DNA from: Ktedonobacteria bacterium brp13
GTDB lineage: Bacteria; Chloroflexota; Ktedonobacteria; Ktedonobacterales; Ktedonobacteraceae
Direction: 5' to 3'
Assembly: GCA_015099395.1 (NCBI GenBank)
Contig: AP024096.1
Span: forward strand, 3,410,001-3,474,000
Length of the DNA stretch: 64,000 bases
This document shows positions 14,765-22,334 of this stretch, piece after piece; position 1 is the stretch's first letter; each line of letters begins with the position of its first letter. Below the pieces are notes generated by a model, which saw only the letters and a list, made by a program, of their open reading frames with translations, was not told the DNA's origin and ran no database searches. Made by a program: the position numbers and the translations under genes.

Positions 14765-17248
14765 ATGGCATCCTGGTGGCAAAAGACAGTGGCTACGGCA
14801 GCCGACGTCAGTGGACTATTTGGTGGCACCCTGCAGATCCTCACGCATCGTTCACTCCCTCCCAAAGCCGGCACTTTTCATATTACAGCCTTACACGCCC
14901 CGGTCGAGATCATTACCGACCACTATGGAGTGGCGCATATCTACGCACAAAACGAAGATGATCTCTTCTTTGGACAGGGCTATATCCACGCTCAGGAACG
15001 TCTCTGGCAACTTGAGATCAATCGCCGCCTGGGAGCAGGCCGGCTCTCAGAGATTGTAGGTCCGGTAGCCCTCGAAACCGACCGCTTCTTGCGCCGTCTG
15101 GGTATGCATCGGGCCGCCAAAAGCGAGATCGGGAGACTCAGCGAGGAGAGCCACAAAATCCTCGGCGCGTATACCAGCGGCATTAATACCTATATTGAAC
15201 AGCATCGCAAGCAGTTACCGGTCGAGTTTACCATTCTCCGTTTTGAGCCAGAGCCATTCCGCAAAGAGGATGTCCTGCAATGGGGCAAGGTGCAGGGATG
15301 GAGTCTGAGCGGCAACTGGGAGACTGAACTGATCCGCGCACGACTGGTCAATAAACTGGGTGCGGCCCGCGCCTCCGAGTTAGAACCAGGCTATGATAGC
15401 AACCATCCATTGATCGTGCCGCCCGGTGTAAGCTATCAAGGCATCAATCTAGGACTGGTCGAACAATATCAACAATTGAGCACCATCACAGGACTCAGTA
15501 CGATGGGTGGTAGTAATAACTGGACAATCGGTGGCGCGCTGACAGAGAGCGGTCTGCCACTCCTCTGCAACGATCCCCATCTACAGCAGATGGTCCCTTC
15601 GATCTGGTTCGAATGCCATCTCGTCGCTGGCGATCTCAATGTCACGGGAGCAAGCTTCCCAGGCGCACCAGGGGTTATTATCGGACATAATCAGCGTATC
15701 GCCTGGGGCGTCACCAACGCAGTCTCCGACGTGCAGGATCTGTACATCGAGAAGTTTCATCCCGAACACCCGGAACAATACGAATTTAAAGGCCAGTGGG
15801 AGACAGCCACAATCGTCCGTGAAGAGATCCAGGTCAAGGGTCAGGCGATCCCTGCCATCGAAGAGGTGCGCGTCACCCGCCACGGTCCGATCATTACACA
15901 TATGCCCCCCCTATCACTGAATCAAAGCAATGGCAATCCAGTTACGCAGGAGCCACAAGAACCAGCCAAGCTCCCACTCGCCTTACACTGGACCGGACTC
16001 GAGCAGGAGCAGTTGATCGACTCCATCCGCCTGCTCAACAAAGCCAGCAACTGGGAAGAGTTCAAAACCGCACTCCACTTCTGGGATGTCCCACCACAGA
16101 ACTTTGTCTACGCCGACGTCGATGGCAATATCGGCTATATCATGGCCGGAGCAATCCCGATCCGCGCACAGGGCCAGGCGCTCCTCCCCGTACCAGGCTG
16201 GACCGGCGAGTTCGAATGGACAGGCTTGATCCCCTTCGACAAACTGCCCCAGACCTATAATCCAGAGCAGCAGTATATCGCCACCGCCAATAATCGCGTC
16301 ATTGATGATAGCTATCCCCACTATATTACCCATGAATGGTCCAACGGCTATCGAGCCCAACGTATCAGCGACCTGATCACCAGCGGCAAGAAGCTGACAC
16401 GTGCAGACATGGCAGCGATCCAGAACGACCAGTACTCTATCCCCGCTCGTGATTTCGTAGCGCACCTGCTGACATGCGAAGCCAGCACACCACTCAAGCG
16501 GGCAGCGCAAGAGATCATGCAGGCCTGGGACTATGTGCTCAGCATCGATAGTATCGCCGCCAGTATCTACACCATCTTCGCCTCCAAGCTCGAACGGATC
16601 GTACTGGATGCCGTCATCGGCGACGACGAACAGCTGCTCGCCAGCTACCTGGGCAAAGGCATCACCACCGTTAACGCCCTCAACGACTACACCAGCCGCT
16701 TCAAACCGCTACTACTACGGCTACTCAAAGAACAGGACGCGAGCTGGTTCGCCAACTCCGCAGTGCCCAACGGCCCCAACAGTTGGAAAGCCGCACTCAA
16801 CAGCGCCTTCGACGCCACCATAGATGAACTGAGTGACCGCCTGGGCAACAACATCCTGCAATGGAAATATGGGGCGATTCACAAGTTAAGCTATAGCCAT
16901 CCACTGGGCAGCGTCAAAGCATTGCAAGCAAGCTTTAACCGTGGTCCATTCCCCATTGGCGGCAATAGCGACACCGTCAACGTCGCCCTGAGCGCACCCG
17001 GCAACCTCTCTACAGTCATCGCCGTCGCTTCATATCGTCAGATTATCGACCTGCACGATCTCGATGCCTCACAGAGCATACACTCACCAGGACAATCCGG
17101 ACAACCCGGCAGCGCGCACTACGACGACCTCATCCCGCTCTGGCGCACGGGTCACTATCACCCTATGCACTTTACACGAGGAGCCGTAGAGCAAGCAGCC
17201 GAGGGAAAGATAACCTTAACGCCGCAGAATTTACCAGCCAGGAAGTGA
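14765..17248 (+). CDS. Penicillin acylase family protein (Ntn hydrolase)
   Basis: 827-residue member of the penicillin amidase family of N-terminal-nucleophile hydrolases, which includes penicillin G acylases, acyl-homoserine-lactone acylases and other amidases. They self-cleave to expose a catalytic Ser. That Ser is Ser250 in GGSNNW, giving a predicted alpha chain of about 249 residues and a beta chain of about 578. The spacer and beta chain look intact, with the conserved oxyanion Asn in the C-terminal half (VPNGPNSWK). Unlike many relatives it has no obvious signal peptide. ATG at 14765 follows GGAGGAGG by 8 bases. The natural substrate cannot be read from sequence. Confidence 0.88.
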   Translation: MASWWQKTVATAADVSGLFGGTLQILTHRSLPPKAGTFHITALHAPVEIITDHYGVAHIYAQNEDDLFFGQGYIHAQERLWQLEINRRLGAGRLSEIVGPVALETDRFLRRLGMHRAAKSEIGRLSEESHKILGAYTSGINTYIEQHRKQLPVEFTILRFEPEPFRKEDVLQWGKVQGWSLSGNWETELIRARLVNKLGAARASELEPGYDSNHPLIVPPGVSYQGINLGLVEQYQQLSTITGLSTMGGSNNWTIGGALTESGLPLLCNDPHLQQMVPSIWFECHLVAGDLNVTGASFPGAPGVIIGHNQRIAWGVTNAVSDVQDLYIEKFHPEHPEQYEFKGQWETATIVREEIQVKGQAIPAIEEVRVTRHGPIITHMPPLSLNQSNGNPVTQEPQEPAKLPLALHWTGLEQEQLIDSIRLLNKASNWEEFKTALHFWDVPPQNFVYADVDGNIGYIMAGAIPIRAQGQALLPVPGWTGEFEWTGLIPFDKLPQTYNPEQQYIATANNRVIDDSYPHYITHEWSNGYRAQRISDLITSGKKLTRADMAAIQNDQYSIPARDFVAHLLTCEASTPLKRAAQEIMQAWDYVLSIDSIAASIYTIFASKLERIVLDAVIGDDEQLLASYLGKGITTVNALNDYTSRFKPLLLRLLKEQDASWFANSAVPNGPNSWKAALNSAFDATIDELSDRLGNNILQWKYGAIHKLSYSHPLGSVKALQASFNRGPFPIGGNSDTVNVALSAPGNLSTVIAVASYRQIIDLHDLDASQSIHSPGQSGQPGSAHYDDLIPLWRTGHYHPMHFTRGAVEQAAEGKITLTPQNLPARK

Positions 17249-17354
17249 AATAGAAACAAATTTTACAAAAACGTGAGTGTTTTTTGATATCTGGCTAGTA
17301 TACTCATCACTGACGGGACGCAGAGTGGGTCACAGGCTCTCACCCGTTTGTATT

Positions 17355-17389
17355 TGGGGCTTGTAGAAGAAAGCAGGCCCCATTTTTTT
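17355..17389 (+). terminator. Rho-independent terminator
   Basis: TGGGGCTT (17355-17362) pairs with AGGCCCCA (17375-17382), followed by seven T residues. It closes transcription from the acylase gene. The remaining gap up to 17589 holds only the promoter of the next gene. Confidence 0.75.
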
Positions 17390-17529
17390 ATGGATGCGAC
17401 TGCGAACGACGAAGAAGCATACCCGAAAATACCGTTCACCTGTTTTCCACCTACTTTTCTGCTATGATAATCGAAGAAACCCAATACATTTTACTCTCAC
17501 ACCCCAGAGAAAATTTCTGAAAAAATCTC

Positions 17530-17558
17530 TTGACAAGTAGATAACAGAAAGTTATACT
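17530..17558 (+). promoter_or_regulatory. Sigma-70-type promoter of the XRE gene
   Basis: TTGACA (17530-17535), 17-bp spacer, TATACT (17553-17558), 31 bp before the start codon. It is one of the best consensus promoters in the window. Confidence 0.75.
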
Positions 17559-17589
17559 CTATATAGCAAATAGTTATTGAGGCTGAAGA

Positions 17590-18081
17590 ATGAATTTAGC
17601 GGAGAAGATAAAGCATCTACGTGAAGTGGAGGGGGAATTACGCGGCATCAACCGACCGATGACGCAGATGGAAGTCGTTAAAGCCATGCAAGAAGAGCTA
17701 GGCGAGAGCATCAGCCAGGCATACCTCTCGCAATTAGAGAGTGCCAAACGACTCCATCTTACAGCATCAAGTCGAGACCTGCTGGCGCGCTTCTTCAAGG
17801 TCCATCCTGGTTATCTGGTCAGCGATCCAGCGAATTACAGCACGGATCTGCTCAGCGAAATGGGCCAGGGTAGTGACCGCCTCGAAACCTGGTTAATTGC
17901 CAATGCCGCCGAGTGGCGTTCCGAACCGGATCTCTATGAACTGTTACAAAGGCTCTCCGAAGAGCCCGAGCCCAGGCGTTTTATATCCGCCTTTCGCACA
18001 TTAATGGATCTTTCAATCGAAGAGCTAGAAGCGGTCATAGAGGCACTCACAATGCCCGAAGAAACGCCCGAAAGCTTATAA
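17590..18081 (+). CDS. XRE-family helix-turn-helix transcriptional regulator
   Basis: 163-residue DNA-binding protein. The N-terminal helix-turn-helix spans about residues 24-60 and is a Cro/C1-type domain with a slightly long turn, including the recognition segment SISQAYLSQLESAKR. The C-terminal half is an acidic helical region (LLQRLSEEPEP and beyond) that may mediate dimerisation or sensing. A strong consensus promoter lies just upstream, and A/T-rich near-symmetric sequence around its -10 box could be an autoregulatory operator. The downstream membrane genes begin 158 bp later; control of them is possible but not shown. Confidence 0.85.
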   Translation: MNLAEKIKHLREVEGELRGINRPMTQMEVVKAMQEELGESISQAYLSQLESAKRLHLTASSRDLLARFFKVHPGYLVSDPANYSTDLLSEMGQGSDRLETWLIANAAEWRSEPDLYELLQRLSEEPEPRRFISAFRTLMDLSIEELEAVIEALTMPEETPESL

Positions 18082-18239
18082 AGCAACGATCTCTAATGAC
18101 ATTCTGGCGATCTAATGACATTCTACTAGTATTTTTAGCCTATCAGAGGAAGACAAAGAGCTTCCATTTGTGAATGTAGAGAGAATAACGTCTATAGACC
18201 ATAGGCTACAAAAAGAAGAGGAAAAAGAGAAGGTAAGGA

Positions 18240-18638
18240 ATGTTCAGCAGCCAACAAGATAACAGCACACAAGGATTTCGCGATCAGCGTCCACAGGAGC
18301 GACACCCACTGCTACGCCAACACCCGGTACTGTTTTCTCTTTGTATGATTGGTGGAGCACTTCTCCTCCTCATAATAGCCGGTTTCAATGCCAACAACGT
18401 ATTTCCAATGTTCGCATTCATCGGAGTATCGATCTCGCTACCCTGCCTGCTACTAGGAATAGTGTTAGGCATCAGTGGCATCCTCACCGGCATCATCGGC
18501 ATCCTGGAATATTTCGACCGACCGGCACCAGCCTATAAACTGGCCTACCAGCCGATCAATCGTCCAGTCGCCCAGCGCTGTCGGGAGAACCGCATCGATA
18601 CACTGAAGTCAAAGGAGCATCGTTATGATCGCAACTGA
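18240..18638 (+). CDS. Small membrane protein preceding the NfeD/flotillin genes
   Basis: 132 residues with a polar N-terminus, two hydrophobic segments (about 30-50 and 55-90, the second long enough to be two helices) rich in Gly and Ile, and a basic C-terminal tail. I do not recognise the family. Its end overlaps the NfeD-like gene by 14 bp, so the two are translationally linked and it probably belongs to the same membrane-organising set. A purine-rich AAGGTAAGG precedes the start. Confidence 0.65.
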   Translation: MFSSQQDNSTQGFRDQRPQERHPLLRQHPVLFSLCMIGGALLLLIIAGFNANNVFPMFAFIGVSISLPCLLLGIVLGISGILTGIIGILEYFDRPAPAYKLAYQPINRPVAQRCRENRIDTLKSKEHRYDRN

Positions 18639-19431
18639 TCCGCTTTCGTTGCTGTTCGTTGTTTGCTTTCTCCTTGGATTTGTCTACATGCTGATTACCG
18701 GGTTACTCGGCGGGTTGGCATCGCATGGTCATGGACTGGTCCATCACGGCATCAGCGCGCATGTCACGGGCAATGGTCCCGCACACATACACGCAACCGG
18801 TGATCCCGCGACCCATGTCCATACAGATGTGCAGCACAGTACCCACTACCATGGTCATGGCTTCTCACTACTCAGCGTATTCAACCCAACGAGCATCGTT
18901 CTTTTCCTTTTAGGTTTTGGTTTCTTTGGCTATGTCTTCCATAATGACACCTCGTTCGCGCTACCTGTTGTATTAACATTAGCAGGAGCAAGTGGCATCA
19001 TCATTGCCGCCGCCATCCTTGTACTGCTCTCACGCGTCTTTGGAGACAGTGAAGCATCGACAATCCAGGATATATCGGACCGCACCGGTCTGCTTGGGAA
19101 GGTAAATATCACCATACCAGAGCAAGGCATGGGCGAGGTCCTCTACATCTCACCGGGCAAACTGCGCAAAAGCATACCCGCGCGCAGTGTCGACGGACGC
19201 CGTCTTGAGAGAGATCAGGAAGTGGTGGTTGTCAACTATCAGAGCGGCGTTGCGGAGGTCGATACCTGGGATCACTTTATCAACCAGGAAGAGGCCCCGC
19301 CATTGCTTGCAGCCGAAGACGACGACCTCGCTACGTTACGAGCTTTATTAGAAGAAAACACCGATACTACTATAACCAACAAAAATAGTACTAATGAGTA
19401 TGTTATGCGCAATGATACACAAAAGGAGTAA
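18625..19431 (+). CDS. NfeD-like membrane protein with His-rich loop
   Basis: 268 residues. One N-terminal transmembrane segment (about 7-30) is followed by a striking His-rich stretch (SHGHGLVHHG, THYHGHG; about 33-78), two more hydrophobic segments (about 85-105 and 112-138), then a C-terminal OB-fold-like domain (about 148-215) with the LLGKVN and RDQEVVVV strands typical of NfeD proteins. NfeD proteins are encoded beside flotillins and are thought to act with them in membrane microdomains. AAAGGAG precedes ATG 18625. The flotillin gene starts 6 bp downstream. The His-rich segment could bind metal, which is inference. Confidence 0.8.
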   Translation: MIATDPLSLLFVVCFLLGFVYMLITGLLGGLASHGHGLVHHGISAHVTGNGPAHIHATGDPATHVHTDVQHSTHYHGHGFSLLSVFNPTSIVLFLLGFGFFGYVFHNDTSFALPVVLTLAGASGIIIAAAILVLLSRVFGDSEASTIQDISDRTGLLGKVNITIPEQGMGEVLYISPGKLRKSIPARSVDGRRLERDQEVVVVNYQSGVAEVDTWDHFINQEEAPPLLAAEDDDLATLRALLEENTDTTITNKNSTNEYVMRNDTQKE

Positions 19432-19437
19432 TTGACA

Positions 19438-20994
19438 ATGACGCTTCCACTTACTATTGCAATCGGAGTAGTTGCATTCGTTTTTGTTGTTTTTCTTATC
19501 TTTCGCATTTATGGCAGCCTCTTACGTAAAGTTGGCCCGAACCAGGCCTTGATCGTCTATGGTCAGGGTGGAATTCAGGTTGTTAACGGCGGCGCACACT
19601 TTGTTATTCCGTTGTTACAGCGAGCACGTGAGTTCTCTCTTGAGCTCATGTCCTTCGACGTTGCTCCACGCCAGGTGCTCTACACGACCCAGGGTGTTGC
19701 AGTCAACGTTGAAGCTGTCACACAGATCAAAGTCGGCTCCGACCACGAGAGCATCAAGACAGCTGCGGAACAATTCCTGAGCAAATCCCAGGATGAGCGC
19801 GAGAACTTGATTCGCCTGGTCATGGAAGGTCACCTGCGTGGTATCGTCGGTCAGTTGACAGTCGAAGATCTGGTCAAAGATCCTGAGAGCGTCGGTAGCA
19901 AAATGCTACGCACCGTCACTCCGGACATGCAGAAGATGGGCCTGCAAGTTATCTCCTTTACGATTAAAGACGTGCGCGATGAGAACGACTATATCGTCAA
20001 CATGGGCCGTCCACAGATCGTACAGATCCGCAAGCAGGCAGATATCGCCGGTGCCCTGGCACAGCGCGATACACAGATCCAGCAAGCCAATGCCGCCCGT
20101 GAAGCCTCCGTCGCCCGCTCAATCGCTGATCAAGAGCGCGTGAAAGCCGAAACAGAATCACTGGCCCTACAGGCGGAATCACAACGTAACCTGTCATTGA
20201 AGAAAGCGGAATTTGACGCTGAGATCAAGAAGCAACAGGCTACAGCCGACAAAGCCTATGACATTCAGTCCAACATCACGCAGCAGCAGGTTATTGCTGA
20301 GGCTGTACGTGTCACCGAGGTCGAGAAGAACTCACAGATCAAAGTGCAGCAAGCTGAAATTCAGCGCCGTGAATTAGAACTGCAAGCGACCGTCCAGAAG
20401 GGTGCCGAGGCTGAGCGCCGCCGCGTTGAAACAGTCGCCGAAGCCGAGCGCCAACGCACAATCCTGGAAGCACAGGGCCAGGCCGACGCAGCAAAAGCTC
20501 GTGGACAAGGTGACGCGGAAGCCAACCGTGCTCGTGGTCTTGCTGAAGCTGAAGTCATCCGCGCTCGTGGTCTTGCTGAAGCTGAAGTTATTCGTGCTAA
20601 AGGTCAAGCGGAAGCCGACGCCATGAAAGTCAAAGCAGGCGCCTTTAACGAATACAATCAGGCAGCCGTCCTTGACAAACTGCTCACCGGTATGCCAGAG
20701 ATCGTACGTGCTATCGCCGAGCCACTCAGCAAGGTCGACAAAGTCACGATCGTCTCAACCGGCAACGATCAGAATGGCGGCATGGGTGCCAGCCGTCTCA
20801 CCGGTGACATCGTCAGCATGATCGCCCAGGTACCAGCCCTCTTCGAAATGCTCAGCGGCACACAATTTGGGGATTTGATGAAGAATATTCCTGCCCTCAA
20901 TTCCAAAGATGGTGCATCGGCCACACAGGCTGAGAAAGCCCAGAGCAACGGTACCAATACTACTGTTGAGTCTCATGCAACAGACAGAAACTAG
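19438..20994 (+). CDS. Flotillin-like (SPFH/band 7) protein
   Basis: 518 residues. A single N-terminal transmembrane or re-entrant helix (about 4-26) is followed by the SPFH/band-7 domain (about 30-200) and a long coiled coil rich in Ala-Glu repeats (about 205-410, for example RARGLAEAEVIRA), then the flotillin C-terminal oligomerisation region. Flotillins scaffold ordered membrane domains. The ATG at 19438 lies 9 bases after AAAGGAG; an in-frame TTG at 19432 is less likely. It is tightly coupled to the upstream NfeD-like gene, the classic partnership. A 27-bp unit (about 20529-20588) encoding ARGLAEAEV is directly repeated within the coiled coil. Confidence 0.92.
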   Translation: MTLPLTIAIGVVAFVFVVFLIFRIYGSLLRKVGPNQALIVYGQGGIQVVNGGAHFVIPLLQRAREFSLELMSFDVAPRQVLYTTQGVAVNVEAVTQIKVGSDHESIKTAAEQFLSKSQDERENLIRLVMEGHLRGIVGQLTVEDLVKDPESVGSKMLRTVTPDMQKMGLQVISFTIKDVRDENDYIVNMGRPQIVQIRKQADIAGALAQRDTQIQQANAAREASVARSIADQERVKAETESLALQAESQRNLSLKKAEFDAEIKKQQATADKAYDIQSNITQQQVIAEAVRVTEVEKNSQIKVQQAEIQRRELELQATVQKGAEAERRRVETVAEAERQRTILEAQGQADAAKARGQGDAEANRARGLAEAEVIRARGLAEAEVIRAKGQAEADAMKVKAGAFNEYNQAAVLDKLLTGMPEIVRAIAEPLSKVDKVTIVSTGNDQNGGMGASRLTGDIVSMIAQVPALFEMLSGTQFGDLMKNIPALNSKDGASATQAEKAQSNGTNTTVESHATDRN

Positions 20995-21041
20995 TTCTCA
21001 TACGTAAATACGTAAAAAGAGAAGAGCAGTCACGGTGCATA

Positions 21042-21071
21042 ACGCGGGTGGAAGCGACCTTCCCCCCGCGT
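21042..21071 (+). terminator. Hairpin between flotillin and pspA genes
   Basis: ACGCGGGTGGAAG (21042-21054) pairs with 21059-21071 with one mismatch and a 4-base loop. There is no T-run, so it could be a weak terminator or a processing/stability element. Confidence 0.4.
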
Positions 21072-21150
21072 CTTACGCCACAAGCTAGGTTATAGAACGC
21101 GTCGATCTAGCACGCACGGCACAACAGCAGAACCGATGGAGAAAAAGACT

Positions 21151-22071
21151 ATGAACTTGTTGGAAAGGGTGGTTACCCTGCTGCGGGCAAATCTCAACAC
21201 TGTCGTTGAGAGATCAGAGGACCCTGAAAAGACCTTGCGCCAACTACAACTCGATATGCGCAATCAATTGGTGCAGGTAAAGACAGAGGTTGCGAAAGCT
21301 ATCGCGGAGAGCCATGTGCTGCAAAAACGCGGCGAGGCGAAAAAAGCAGAGGCCGATAGCTGGCTCAAGCGGGCAGAACTGGCGGTTCAGCAGGGGAAAG
21401 ACGAGAACGCACGTGCCGCGCTGATTCAGTATAACGACCTCAATAAAGTAGGACAACGCTACCTGAATCAGAAAAAAGAACAGGAACAGATGGTCGTTAC
21501 GATGCGTTCAGTCCTGCAAAAACTGGAGCTCAAAATCACTGATGTTGACTCGACCATCGAACTATTGGAGGCACGCAAACGCAACGCCCTCATCCAGCAA
21601 CGAGTCTACGATGCCCTCAATAAAGCCAACAGCAAACAGGGCTCGACCAGCAAGGCTCAGGAATCGGTCATGGACGCCGAAGCTCGCGCTCGCGCACTGG
21701 CCGACATTGAACAGCAGGACATTGAACAGCAGCTCGATAGCCTCGATACCGAGCTGAGCATTGAAAAACAACTCCAACATATCAAAGCTCGCCGCCAGCC
21801 AGAACGTAATGACCTGACATTCCCACAGCAACAGTCTGGTCAACTCGGTCAGAGCAGGCGGCAAAGAGATCCGAGCAAGATCCAGACAGGACCGCTGTCT
21901 GATCCCCAGAATCCAACGACTGCACCAAAAAGGATCCTGCGTTCTATACGCAAGCAAGAGAGTCTAAACATTCCACAGTCACAGCTCGTGGATGAGGTCT
22001 CAACCGATAGAGACTTAAACCTTGACTACCTCAAAAAACTGCTGGAGGGCGCGCACGAAAAGACCGAGTAA
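21151..22071 (+). CDS. PspA/IM30 (Vipp1) family protein
   Basis: 306-residue peripheral membrane protein of the ESCRT-III-like PspA/IM30 family, which coats and protects the cytoplasmic membrane under stress. It opens with the family N-terminal amphipathic helix (MNLLERVVTLLRANLN) and then forms one long coiled coil (about 20-215) rich in Gln, Lys and Glu. The C-terminal ~90 residues are a low-complexity, Gln-rich linker and short tail, longer than in typical PspA. The start at 21151 is chosen because GGAG lies 10 bases before it; an ATG 15 bases upstream has no ribosome site. It follows the NfeD-flotillin pair, fitting a shared membrane-integrity role. Confidence 0.85.
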   Translation: MNLLERVVTLLRANLNTVVERSEDPEKTLRQLQLDMRNQLVQVKTEVAKAIAESHVLQKRGEAKKAEADSWLKRAELAVQQGKDENARAALIQYNDLNKVGQRYLNQKKEQEQMVVTMRSVLQKLELKITDVDSTIELLEARKRNALIQQRVYDALNKANSKQGSTSKAQESVMDAEARARALADIEQQDIEQQLDSLDTELSIEKQLQHIKARRQPERNDLTFPQQQSGQLGQSRRQRDPSKIQTGPLSDPQNPTTAPKRILRSIRKQESLNIPQSQLVDEVSTDRDLNLDYLKKLLEGAHEKTE

Positions 22072-22093
22072 GCAGCGCACAAAGTGCACAACG

Positions 22094-22138
22094 AAGCGGG
22101 AAGGTTCGTGTTTTTATGAACACTGGACCTTCCCGCTT
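22094..22138. terminator. Hairpin between convergent pspA and small-protein genes
   Basis: AAGCGGGAAGGTTC (22094-22107) pairs with GACCTTCCCGCTT (22126-22138), leaving one bulge. Its position between convergent genes suggests a two-way terminator. Confidence 0.6.
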
Positions 22139-22158
22139 TGGCTATCAGATCTTCTCTT

Positions 22159-22299
22159 TTAGTGAAAGACCAGCGAATAGACAACCATAATTGCAATAAC
22201 GATGAAAAGGCTCAGCATAATAGCAAAAAATCTGCTGGGCTCCTGCTCTTCCTCTACTTCCTTCACAACCTGCTTGCGTTTCGTATTCGTATTACTCAT
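22159..22299 (-). CDS. 46-aa tail-anchored small membrane protein
   Basis: A complete small frame, MSNTNTKRKQ... to SLVFH, with a charged cytoplasmic N-terminus (basic then a Glu-rich VKEVEEEQE) and one hydrophobic helix (about 24-44) ending two residues before the stop: the layout of a tail-anchored protein. It starts 35 bp after the receiver-PATAN-roadblock gene on the same strand and ends just before the shared terminator hairpin, so it is probably the last gene of that operon. An AAGGA lies somewhat far upstream. It has no homologue that I recognise. Confidence 0.55.
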   Translation of the reverse strand: MSNTNTKRKQVVKEVEEEQEPSRFFAIMLSLFIVIAIMVVYSLVFH

Positions 22300-22334
22300 C
22301 GCGGCAACTCAATCCTTATCGCGTAAAACATGGG

